A stretch of DNA of 64,000 bases. Source: Pollenia angustigena (lineage: Eukaryota; Arthropoda; Insecta; Diptera; Polleniidae). The position numbers and the translations under genes are program-made. Positions within the stretch are counted from its first letter, which is position 1, and the number at the start of each line of letters is the position of its first letter. Below are positions 1-10,674 of the stretch, one piece after another. The notes beneath the pieces were generated by a model. It was not told where the DNA came from, did not search any database, and worked only from the letters and a program-made list of their open reading frames with translations. Where the stretch lies: assembly GCA_930367215.1 (NCBI GenBank), contig OV884059.1:53538957-53602956 (forward strand), given 5' to 3'.

Positions 1-799
1 ATCTATGTCTCTTACTCAGTAGCATGTAAATATTATGGTTTTACCCTTTTGCATAATGCAGTGACCAATCAGAATGCATGAGTGAGGAATGTACTCATTT
101 ACATTAGACAATCAAAATTATGTCACTCACATTCTGATTGATCTGCTTTACCATTGTATTGACTCATGTGTTCGAACAAACACATTGAGTCATTGGGTAA
201 ATGCCGTTATTTGATCTTTTATTTATGGCATTTACCCTACAATTATTCGGGTGGCATATATACATTTTAGGTTGGCTATTGGGTAAGCAGTGGACTCTTA
301 GCAGGTACACTACAGTTTATTCAAAGTAGAAATTTATCAAAATCTTTAATCTAAGAGACCAGGTGGTTAGTATTGGTTATATACTACGTTATTCATTTAG
401 TTAGTTCTAGCTACTCATTATTTTTATGTAACTACGTTATACTTAACTACACATTTGGTTAGTTTCAGTTATTCATTAGGTTAGTCTTAGATATTCATTA
501 GGTCAATCATTCAGGTATTTTTTTTCTTTTTTTTTTTTTAAATCTTCTACTCGTCATTGACTCAACTATTTATTTAAATCTTGATTTAATAGTTTATTCC
601 AAAATTGAATTTATTTTTTTTTTATCCTACTCTTTTAAAATAAATTTAAGGTTAATTATGTTTTGTTTTTTTTTCAGTTTTTTCTCCCTGTTTTCTTTTA
701 CGTGATAAAATAAATTTTCCTTTCCCTCTTCCTTTTCCTCCTCTCCTAATCTCCTTTCCCATATATTTTCTCTTTTACTTTATTCTTTTTTTGTTTTAT

Positions 800-842
<43 letters not shown>

Positions 843-2560
843 TATAAACTTTTATTTATTCATTGAAAAAAATTTTTTTTTTTCTTTAAGTAAATACTTA
901 TACGATAAAGTTAACGATATTCACTTTTTTTAAGATTCTTAGAGAAAATATAGGTCTAGTATTAAATAGTTATAATGGGTTGAGAATAATTTATCGTAAA
1001 GTCGGTTCTGAGCAGATAAGTTTCAAATAGTCCAAGAGTTGGTTTATTAATTAAAAAATACAATATGGACGATACCCATCCTTACAATAATTAATTTCGC
1101 TTATAAAAACATTAAAGCACTAACATTTATTGTTTTAAGGGTCCTGGCAATTAAAGTAATATAAGTAAATAGTCATAAAAATTATTGTAAGTTATTGGTA
1201 AGAAAAGGGTTAATACGGTAATTTAGATAAAAATACAAATTTTATTTTATTTGTCAGTTCAATATGTCAAACAAGACCCTGATTCTCATACAGATTGCAT
1301 TGGCTCTGTAGGGGCACAAAATTAAATATTTCCTTTTCGGTCCAAAAAAAATTTACCTGGAGCATGTGTAATTAGCTGTTGTCCAAATTGGCGGTTACTA
1401 TATGTAACTGAGGCTTCCGTTTGCTGCCGGTTAAAGATGGTTTTAGCTGGTAGTTGTTTTTAAAGGGGTTATCCAAACTGTTTCGGACTGTTGCTGTTAT
1501 ATGATGGAGGGATTTGAAACTTATTGCTGTGTCGTAGCCGATGTTGCTGGAATTTTCATGTGGCTGTTTGTAGTTAGAGGTGTCATTTGGGTATATGGCT
1601 CTGTTGGGATGATTATTAGTAGCACATTGACTTTACTGACGCTACTATGCTTTACATTGGACACACTTGTAGTGCCGGTCTGGTGGTCAAGTTGAACAGG
1701 TGTTTGGTAAGTATTCCTTTTTCTTATTGGCACTGATGGCTGCTGTGGCTTCTAATTTTTTTTGGCAATGTGCAAAGGGTAGATGGTTGTTGTTGTCAGA
1801 TAGAGTTGGTTGCTGGATGCATGACTTGGCAACCCATCTTTATTGCTGACGTAATTTTACACTTCCGGGGAACACACGTGTAGCGTCTATAGATGGTGTT
1901 TGAGATGTAAACAGGGTCGTTACTCTAAGACGTATTCTCAGTTTTCTTCAAGAATCCGGTAACTTTTAATTTTCTTTTTTTTATATTCTTATTCATGTAG
2001 GTGGGCCAGATGAAAATGTAGTTATATGGCTAGTGGCTACTGTATTTGGTGTTGTTGAACACGTTGTTCGGTAAAGACGTTTGGAGGTTATTCCTTTAAT
2101 TTCGTACACGTGTTGGTTTTATTTTATTAACACGTATAAACGAATTGTCCCCGTTAGTACGCCATTTTTGTTGTGTACGCGGTTGAAGACATCTTTTTCT
2201 AGTTGTTTAAACCTTAAACATTTCGATGTACGAATTGTTGCAAAGGCAATTCTAGCCTGTTAGGTTTAGTTAGTTTTTAACAAAAAAAAAAGTTGTAACA
2301 ACTATTTTCACACGAGGGACACAAGATGGAGCGTGATTAATACCAACCTTTTTGTTTAATATTCTTTAAAAAAATTACTTTTTCTTTCTCCTTGGGTCTT
2401 CTTTTTTTGTCTTTTTGTTCACCTTATTGTTAAACTTTTTGTTATTTAATTTCTTTGGATTAACATTTAAGCAGTTTTCTTTCTAAAAACCACCATTTAC
2501 TTTTTTTTTCATGCCGATACGAACAACACTTTTTGATTTTTCTCTTTAGTTACCTTCACC
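1..2560. other. AT-rich region without a recognisable gene
   Basis: This stretch is strongly AT-rich with many T runs; a nearly pure T tract lies around 804-838. Only short open frames of about 60-70 codons occur, and none shows a motif I recognise. A small inverted repeat is visible: GGGTAAATGCC near 197 faces GGCATTTACCC near 229. The words CAATCAGAATG and CATTCTGATTG also face each other at about 67 and 131. These look like remnants of small repeats. No gene is supported. Confidence 0.6.
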
Positions 2561-2782
2561 TTAGACTCCTAGTTAACGACTGGTCTAGAACAATCTAATC
2601 TGTCAAATTCGTTGACAAGATCTTTTTGGTCAACGCCCTTACTAATCCAGGGCCGTTTAGTTTGTAGTGTTGTATTTTCCCGTACTCTCATAGTGATGAT
2701 ATCCAGAGATGGGAAGCTCAGTTTTTCTAAAAGGTATAAACAAAAAACGCCAAAATGCACAAAGAAAACAGTGTCCGTCACA

Positions 2783-3364
2783 GGAATCATTCGCAGTTGA
2801 CCCTTTTTTTAAAGGAACCCTTTCCTCTGTCAATTACTACCCATGGGGGTAGTTCTCCCCCGCCAAAGTAATGTGGCATTGGGAGTAAGTTTAAGTTTAA
2901 CATTTTATTTACGGCATTAGGTTTCTGGAAAGTTTTAATTATACGCAATTTTAAGGTAAAAGTTGTATACCGAACTGCTTTTTGTGCTAATGATATTAAT
3001 TTTCCATTTGCGTTATTTTCTTGTATTTCCGCACAGCTTATCTCGTGATAATTAATAGATTCCTCAATATTTGAGGTTGAGGTTTGTTTTATTTCGGCTT
3101 CACTATTAATTGATGAGTTTTGCTCTTGAGTATCTCGGCCATTTATAACATAGTTTTGGTTCTTATCTAGATGAGATATGTAGCCAAAACTATGTTATAA
3201 ATGGCCGAGATACTCAAGAGCAAAACTCATCAATAAATAGTGAAGCCGAATTAAAACAAACCTCAACCTCAAATATTGAGGAATCTATTAAAAACTACTC
3301 CCATGGGTAGTAATTGACAGAGGAAAGGGTTCCTTTAAAAAAAGGGTCAACTGCGAATGATTCC
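2783..3364. repeat. Palindrome 1 (interrupted inverted repeat)
   Basis: Positions 3055-3159 are the reverse complement of 3184-3289, with a loop of about 24 bases. The outer stem continues with 2783-2858 facing 3292-3364. The stretch 2859-3054 has no partner, so the right arm carries a deletion of about 200 bp. The whole could fold into a hairpin of about 180 bp of stem. The right outer arm is shared with the larger palindrome that follows. Confidence 0.85.
2787..3194 (-). pseudogene. Unidentified ORF fragment inside fold-back DNA
   Basis: The minus strand is open for about 135 codons and ends at TGA (2787-2789), with no ATG at its upstream end. The N-terminal part is Asn/Gln/Ser/Glu-rich (it includes SSINSEAEIKQTSTSNIEES). 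The C-terminal part is more ordered, with PMPHYFGGGELPPWVVIDRG followed by a basic tail. I do not recognise the family. The 3' half recurs almost unchanged at 5404-5615 minus, ending in the same codons, and an internally deleted copy lies in the opposing arm (3184-3364 plus). It is probably a fragment of a mobile-element protein or a captured exon. Its coding status is inferred only from openness and amino-acid composition. Confidence 0.35.
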
Positions 3365-5476
3365 CGACTACTCGATACTACCATCTAACAATTTTTTATA
3401 CTCGTAACATTTTTTTTACTTATAAATTTTTTCATGCTCATAGCTATTTTTTATTTTTTTTTATCATGCTATTCCCAGCAAACACAGATATACTCCATAT
3501 GTTTTGCCAAACGTATTGCCTGGATGAAAAATATTATTGCGGCAATAATCGATTTCGTATTGCGGAAGATACTTCCTTCGGGAAGAAACGTGTCTCGATA
3601 GCAATACTTCTAAGCAATACGAAAGCGATTCTTCTAGATGATAAACTAGCAATATTGCCAGACAACCACTTAGTATAAGCAAATAGGAAGATATCGCCAA
3701 AATATCATAAGGGTTATAAAAAGAAGATTTTGCATTTCAAAAAACCACACATTTTTATTTTAAATAACATTGTTTATTATATAAAATATAGTTAAAAATA
3801 ATACAATTTATAAATAAAATAAAGTTATTGAGAAAGAATAGAGAACATTATCTTTATTTACCACATGTACGACACTTGAGTTTAATCTTTCTTCGTTTTC
3901 CGTAAAAATTTGGTCCATAAATTTTGCAGCTTGCCTGTCTCTTGCCTTCTTCTCTAATATCTGTAATATTTGTTACCGTGGAGAATACGTCCTTTTTATA
4001 TATTTTTTAAAAATATATAAAATGTAATGGATGTATAATTTTAAATAATTTAAATTTTTTCCTGTCTATATTTTGTATTTTTTTTAAACTATAAAAGAAA
4101 GAAAATAAAAAATTACTTTGATTATTTTCTTCCAGATGACAATTTTGGGATATTGCTAAACTATTGCCTTAGATGATATCTTCCATTTGTTTGCAGGGTT
4201 TGTACTCATGTACACTTACCCCTTTAAATTCCCCGCTGTAATTTAAAATTCACATTTTTTCATTTCCCATAACAGCTTATACCGTTACTAATCTCAGTTT
4301 ATCTCTTGTCATTTTTGTAGTCACAGGTCGAATAACAGAATCGCAGTCACCACAACAACCAACCACACCAACGCCCACAGCACCAACCATCAAGGTCATC
4401 GTACAGGGTATCTTTGTTTTAACACGAGGCCGGAGCATGTACAATTTACATTGTACACATTAACATTTTTAATTTTCTTATTTTGTTATTTTCCCTGAAT
4501 TATATATTTTTTGGAATTGTTAGTATTATTATATTGAATTGTTTACTTTATAAAACCTTTAATTTTATAATTATGTTAATTATTTAATTTATGAATTTGA
4601 ATTTTCAATGGTTAACTTGATTTGGTTAAAGTGAGTTCAATGCCTTCTTGAAGTTAACTATAGTCAAGTAAATTTCTTTAAGTGTACAATTTAGTACACG
4701 TCAAAAAGTAAAGCTTTATTTTAAAATTATTCAACCTCGGCTTTTTATCCACACCGAAGGTTGGATAAGTTTTTTTCCTTTCGTTTACTTTTTGACGTGT
4801 ACTAAATTGCACACTTAAAGAAATTTACTTGACTATAGTTAACTTTAAGAAGGCATTGAACTCACTTTAACCAAATCAAGTTAACCATTGAAAATTCAAA
4901 TTCATAAATTAAATAATTAACATAATTATAAAATTAAAGGTTTTATAAAGTACACAATTCAATATAATAATATTAACAATTCCAAAAAATATATAATTCA
5001 GGGAAAATAACAAAATAAGAAAATTAAAAATGTAAATGTGTACAATGTAAATTGTACATGCTCCGGCCTCGAGTTAAAACAAAGATACCCTGTACGATGA
5101 CCTTGATGGTTGGTGCTGTGGGCGTTGGTGTGGTTGGTTGTTGTGGTGACTGCGATTCTGTTATTCGACCTGTGACTACAAAAATTACAAGAGATAAACT
5201 GAGATTAGTAACGGTATAAGCTGTTATGGGAAATGAAAAAATGTGAATTTTAAATTACAGCGGGGAATTTAAAGGGGTAAGTGTACATGAGTACAAATAG
5301 CATGATAAAAAAAAATAAAAAATAGCTATGAGCATGAAAAAATTTATAAGTAAAAAAAATGTTATGAGTATAAAAAATTGTTAGATGGTAGTATCGAGTA
5401 GTCGGGAATCATTCGCAGTTGACCCTTTTTTTAAAGGAACCCTTTCCTCTGTCAATTACTACCCATGGGGGTAGTT
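3292..5476. repeat. Palindrome 2, about 2.2 kb fold-back repeat
   Basis: The left arm (3292-3473 plus 4199-4712) is the near-perfect reverse complement of the right arm (about 4781-5476). The spacer 4713-4780 contains a smaller inverted repeat (TTATCC-type words either side of a CCACACCGAAGG core). The left arm is interrupted by a 725-bp TIR element that is absent from the right arm. The arms are non-coding apart from the ORF fragment at the outer ends. Fold-back architecture like this is known from FB/Galileo-type DNA elements; membership of such a family is inference. Confidence 0.88.
3474..4198. mobile_element. 725-bp TIR element inserted in a palindrome arm
   Basis: The element starts CCCAGCAAAC and ends GTTTGCAGGG, terminal inverted repeats with one mismatch. 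The uninterrupted opposite arm (5286-5300) shows the pre-insertion sequence. Comparing the two gives exact ends and a 2-bp TT duplication (3472-3473 and 4199-4200). A subterminal GGAAGATATC word recurs near both sides. No transposase frame is visible: the overlapping frames of about 70 codons on both strands carry no motif. It is a non-autonomous DNA transposon or MITE of undetermined superfamily. Confidence 0.8.
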
Positions 5477-5598
5477 CTCCCCCGCCAAAGTAATGTGGCA
5501 TTGGGAGTAAGTTTAAGTTTAACATTTTATTTACGGCATTAGGTTTCTGGAAAGTTTTAATTAAACGCAATTTTAAGGTAAAAGTTGTATACCGAACT
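5404..5598. repeat. Direct repeat of 2783-2976
   Basis: This segment repeats 2783-2976 with very few differences and then diverges immediately after CCGAACT. It carries the last about 63 codons of the unidentified minus-strand ORF, including GGGELPPWVVIDRG. It is the outermost part of the palindromic complex on its right side. Confidence 0.85.
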
Positions 5599-5959
5599 CC
5601 GGCTCGAAGGACCATGAATAAAAATAGACTGCTGGCCTAAATTATTATAAATTGGCTTAAGATTCTCTTTTCCTTGGGGAACAGAAATCGAGAAGTCTTT
5701 TGCCAATGATAATTATAATCGCTCGTCAAGAAATTATAATTATTAGGGGTTAAAAAAGAAGAAAGAAAACAAGAGATTACTTTTCTTTTCTTTGTGTAGG
5801 GGATTTCAAAGGTGGTTGCTTACCTTTTTTATGTTGATGTTTCTCAAATTAAATGAGGAGATGTTGGGTATTTTTTTTTTAAATTAAATTTATTTTACAC
5901 TTTGGGGTGAGTTGAGGTATGAGCGGGTAGTCTGCTCACTTGAAGTGTTAAGAATGAAT
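5599..5959. other. Non-coding spacer
   Basis: AT-rich DNA between two repeat copies. No frame longer than about 60 codons and no repeat shared with the rest of the window was seen here. Confidence 0.5.
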
Positions 5960-6316
5960 TAAAAAGTAAAGCTTTATTTTAAACTTATTCAACCTCGGCT
6001 TTTTACCCACACCGAAGGTTGGATAAGTTTTTTTCCTTTCGTTTACTTTTTGACGTGTACTAAATTGTACACTTAAAAAAATTTACTTGACTATAGTTAA
6101 CTTCAAGAAGGCATTGAACTCACTTTAACCAAATCAAGTTAACCATTGAAAATTCAAATTCATAAATTAAATAATTAACATAATTATAAAATTAAAGGTT
6201 TTATAAAGTACACAATTCAATATAATAATATTAACAATTCCAAAAAATATATAATTCAGGGAAAATAACAAAATAAGAAAATTAAAAATGTAAATGTGTA
6301 CAATGTAAATTGTACA
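5960..6316. repeat. Direct repeat of 4707-5058
   Basis: This block repeats the spacer and the inner right arm of palindrome 2 (4707-5058) at high identity, beginning AAAAAGTAAAGC and stopping at TGTACA. It therefore represents half of the fold-back unit, separated from the main palindrome by about 0.5 kb. Confidence 0.85.
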
Positions 6317-6900
6317 GTCACATATAGTTTCTTGCTATTGAAATTCTGCAAGATCGGTCCACAAATGGCTAAGATATGACCAAAAAAAATTTTTATTGCT
6401 TTTTTTCTGTATATCTGTAGAACGGCAAGAGCTAAAGTTTCCAAATTAGGTGCAAACATTCAAGCTATAAATACACACCAACCCACAAAATGTGGGCGGG
6501 GTTGGAGAAGTGGGCGTGGTACCTCCCATACAAAAAATTTCAAAAATTGTATAATAACCTGAATTTTTTGACTGTAATATGACCTATGTTCACGCCTTAT
6601 ATATCAAATGATCGGACATTTTTGTAGAAAACATTTTCTGAAAAACTCGGAAAAATCGGTTAAAATATGAAAAAGTAATGACCAAAATAATATTTTTTTT
6701 TAATACCCACTTTTGGGAACCATATTTCTTCCCGAGTCCAAGATTTATAACCCAACTAACTGGCAAATTTCTTCTTAAACACGTCGGTATATAAATCTGT
6801 CAAATCGGTTAAAAAATGGCTGAGTTATAATCAAAATACTGAAATCCCAAAAATTACTCCTTTTATACCCTTCACCTCAGGTGGAAAAGGGTATATGGGC
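6317..6900 (-). repeat. Dispersed non-coding repeat, inverted relative to 62.2-63.9 kb
   Basis: Read on the minus strand, this region matches words of the repeated block at 62200-63900: the CCGCCCACATTTTGTGG core, TTTGGAAACTTTGGCTCTTG, and the CAATAGCAAGAAAT segment. Its 3' half (6720-6890) also matches 30240-30390 and 61540-61680. It is a widespread non-coding repeat with no visible protein. Confidence 0.7.
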
Positions 6901-7600
6901 ATTTCCATGTCATCGTACGTGACATTTGTACGCCTTCAGAGAGATAGAAATTTTACAAAAATAGTATTAACTGGAACATTTTTTATATCATTATGTTTCA
7001 TTTAGAGGGAACTATATATGAAAAAAAAAAAAATTCAAATTCGGAACCTTGTTGTCCAAAATATCGGGCAAAATAAATGCATATCGTTTTTTTTTTTTTA
7101 ATTTGTTTATTAGCCAGCAAAAAAGATATTAAAACTAAAATAAACACTAGTTAACAATAATATTTTATATACGAATATACAATGTCTCTAATCGAGCGCT
7201 CTAGTATTTTTAATATTATTATAATTTGGTTTTTACAAATGTGAATTAATTTTTTATTAACAAGGATAATATGTATATTATATTTACACTTTAAATTGCA
7301 ATGAAAATATTAAAAAAACATTGCTTTTATAAAAAGAAAAAGCAAACAAAAACATTTTGCAAACGTTGTGTCAAAGGATAAAAATGAGAAAATAGAAGAG
7401 AGAGAGAAAAAAAAAATAAAAATATTTTATTATTCAAATAACCACCAAAATTTTTTGGACCTTGTATTCTTCTGCACTAAGTGCAAATCTTTGCTAGATA
7501 TACTTGTACTAAATCGTATATCCATTTGTTCTAAATTGCAGTTAACCGCTTTAGTATTAGCACGTCTATGATTGTGGTAAAAGACTGGCGTGCCATTTTC
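6901..7600. other. AT-rich spacer and probable 3' flank of the jockey-group LINE
   Basis: No gene is supported here. A 67-codon plus-strand frame (7368-7571) is lysine-rich and has no motif. The right end may include the 3' untranslated region of the minus-strand LINE whose ORF2 stops at 7628, but I cannot place the 3' end or a TSD. Confidence 0.45.
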
Positions 7601-7627
7601 AGCTTGGATAATGCTTTTGCTATCAAG

Positions 7628-9109
7628 TTAAAGAAAGGCTTCAGGGGGAACAAATCCTTTAACTAAGGATTCTGCTATATATTCTTCGTTTGTATAAAAA
7701 GGAGCCATTATAAGGTTATTTTCTAAACACTGTGAGCACCTTAAAATATAATTTCTAATTAAATTGATAATGAAGTTATCTATACGTATAATATTTGCAT
7801 TATTATACAGTCTCTTATTTGAAATGTATTTAACATAACCACTTTGTGGATTTCTATGTAGCGAAGTGCAAGCTCTTAAGCATTTTCTTTCAAAAATTCT
7901 TAACTTTTCCATATTTGAGGGAGATATGTTGAACCAAATTGGACATGCGTATGTTAAAATTGGTCTTATTAGGGATTGATACATTATTATCTTAACCCTT
8001 GTTTTTATATACTTTGAATAAAAAAGGGGTCTATAAATTATGAAGGCTTTTCTTGCTTTTGCAAGCGTTTCTTCGACGTGTTGTTTAAAGTATAAAAATT
8101 TGTCCATATGTACACCTAAATATTTGACTACGTCCTTGTTGGGAATTGTACAATCATAAAGAAGTGATTTAATTTCAAACTGTTTCCAGTTCTTTCTAAT
8201 GTTGTAACAACATTTATTGACAGGGGGCCTAAAAAGAATAGTTTCACATTTTTGTGCATTAATTTTCATGTTCCAATTGATTGCATAGCGTTCGCCAAAA
8301 TCATAAGCTATTTGAAGGTTCGAATTAATTTTTTCTATTTTGTCTGCAGAATGATAAATAACTATATCATCTGCAAAAGCAATTATGTTTTCTATATGCT
8401 TTAATAGGTCTAAAATATATAAATTAAATAAAATTGGAGAATTTACTGTTCCTTGCTGTAAACCATTGATAACCTTAAAAGATTTGTGACTTTTCACATT
8501 CTGATAATAAATGGCGAAATTTTTATCACTTATCATATTATATATTAATATAATTTGGTAAGTTGGAAAATTGTATTGAATTAGTTTGAATATTAGACCC
8601 GCAATCCATATGCTATCGAAAGCCTTTTCCATATCAATGAGACACGCTCCTGTACAGTAATTTCTGTGCCAATTCCAATTTACATCGGAGGTAAGTTTTT
8701 GTATAGCGTTTACCGTGGAATGTTTAAATTTAAACCCGAATTGTTTCTCACTATTAATTCCCTTCTTCTTGCAAAATTTGTTTATAGTGTCACTAATACA
8801 AATTTCATATATTTTGCTAATATTAGGCAATAAGCTAATAGGGCGTAAATTTTTGGGACTATTTGGTTCTTTACCTTTCTTTGTAAGGATAACTATTTTA
8901 GCCATTTTCCAAGTACTTGGGAAATAAGAGTTATTAAGCATATTGTTGAATAATTTGCAGTAATCATAGACCATTATTTGAGGAATATTTTTCAGTTCTA
9001 TATTTGGTATGTTGTCAACACCTGTCGATAATTTATTCCTTAAACTTTTAAAAATATTTAACAAGTGATTCTTAGTTATAAAAAAATCTTGAGTTTGCTC
9101 CTCATCCAA
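7628..9109 (-). pseudogene. LINE ORF2, reverse transcriptase part
   Basis: This 493-codon open frame is the RT and C-terminal part of the LINE ORF2. Visible RT blocks are NLRPISLLPNISKIYE near residues 87-102, LIDMEKAFDSIW near 157-168, LQQGTVNSPILFN near 217-229 and the catalytic FADD at about 245-248. A palm/thumb region with KYLGVHMD follows. The last codons, GFVPPEAFL, resemble the ends of jockey-type ORF2s. The RT would make element cDNA by target-primed reverse transcription. Its RT signature motifs look intact, but the upstream parts lie in other frames, so it cannot be expressed as part of a complete ORF2. Confidence 0.88.
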
Positions 9110-9141
9110 ATTATCAGATAGAAATGTATCACCGAAGTTAA

Positions 9142-9663
9142 TTAACGTTTTTTATCTCTCTCGTAGTTCTTTTTAACTTCTAAAAAAGTATTGAAGGATT
9201 GATTAACTTGTTGGTGTATAACGTTATTCGGATTAGTTTCCTTATTTTCGTGAATTGACTCGAAATACGCTCCTATTATATCCAGCATTTGGATTTTCTC
9301 ATTAACTATGTAGTTATTAAAGTCATCTTTCCTTAAACATTGCGGGTTTATTCCTGCTTTGTTAAGCAAGGATTCAGAATTATCCGGAATTTTTAATTCC
9401 TGAAGATTTAAGGGTGTAAGTTTTCTAAAGTTTTTCTTAATTTGGGTAAACATGTTTATTGAATCTTTTGGGTCTATTTTTGTCAGTTTATTCCTGATAC
9501 GTTTGTTAAAAATCAGAACGAAATTTTCGTTTATAAGGGTTTTTATCAATTTCAACCTAGTTTTTGCCAAAATAAGGTCCTCTGTCGTTAATGATTGTTC
9601 CAATCTATTATGCCTTTTTATAATAGTGAAAACTCTACTTTTTTCTCGATATAACATCCTCAC
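9142..9663 (-). pseudogene. LINE ORF2, linker between endonuclease and RT
   Basis: This 173-codon frame is Lys/Asn-rich and contains no catalytic motif. It lies where the EN-RT linker of ORF2 is expected. It is separated by frame changes from the endonuclease upstream (9694-10671) and from the RT downstream (7628-9109). Its assignment rests on position and strand only. Confidence 0.6.
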
Positions 9664-9693
9664 AGTTTTGTTAATTATCTTCGTAAACGAATT

Positions 9694-10671
9694 TTATATT
9701 TTATATTTTGGAACTATTTCACGAATCGTTGAAGTTATAATGTTATTTAGTCTATCTACGTGAATGTCTATTTCACTGTTAGTTAAATTCCGGTTATTAG
9801 GGATTTGAGTTTCCCTATTAAGTATTTGTGTTATTTTGTTTTGAAATTTTCTCCAGTCCGTTATTTTATAATTATAATTTAATTTAGGATCATCTCTTAA
9901 GAATACAAAGTTTTCCTGTTTATTGTTCATCGTAGTAATCATTAGTACCGCAGTATGGTCGCTGTCGTAGTCCAACGTTTTAAGTGAATTTAAAGTGTTA
10001 TTTACAGTACCTATATGTAGTCTACAGTCCGCTAGACAAATGTCCAAATAGGAACCTGTACGGGGGTAAGATGGGAAATCTGTAGCGTATAGCCTACATC
10101 TAAAACGAATTTCATTGGTTAATAGCCATTCATTTAATAAATTACCCTTTTGATTGTTATTAGGGTTGCCCCACAATGTATGCTTACAATTGAGATCCCC
10201 AGCTAAAATATAATAATTATTATCATTTTGCAAGTCTAGCGATACAAAAAGATCAGTAAGTTCCCTTTTAAAGTGAGTATCATTATTACCCGAAATGTAA
10301 TATGCGGAGATAATATAGAGTATTTTATTTGTAGCCAAATAGACTCGAATTATGCATGTTTCTAAGATTTTGAAAGAGTTTGTGACACTGTTTGTTTAAT
10401 GCGAATGTTTTAAGTTGTTTTTGATCAATATGGTTGTTCCTCCCGCTTGAGTTGCGCCTTTTCTGTCGCTTCTGATTATAATATAGTTTTCAAATTGGAT
10501 TTTATGTTTGTAGTTTAGTTTTGTTTCATTAAGTAGCACTATATCTGGGTTATGCTTTGTAATGAATTGATTAAGATCGTATCGCTTACTAATTCTTATT
10601 AAGGAATTAACATTTATGTGTATTATTTTAAGTTTTTTTGAAATTGTATTCGATTGATTGTTTGAATCCAT
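9694..10671 (-). pseudogene. LINE ORF2, apurinic-type endonuclease, frameshifted
   Basis: The ORF2 start at 10671 gives MDSNNQSN followed by LKIIHINVNSL and LLNETKLN, matching the N-terminal strand and catalytic Glu of LINE endonucleases. The frame breaks near 10396. The second part (9694-10338) has LAGDLNCKHTLWGN (catalytic Asp and Asn), YLDICLAD and YDSDHTAV (the terminal SDH motif). The enzyme would nick target DNA to prime reverse transcription. At least one frameshift or small lesion between 10338 and 10396 inactivates it. Confidence 0.85.
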
Positions 10672-10674
10672 TAT

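Noticed and set aside
1501..1733. Overlapping short frames on both strands (64 and 70 codons)
   Set aside because: Hydrophobic but unsupported: no homologous motif, poor context, and both strands open by chance in the same place.
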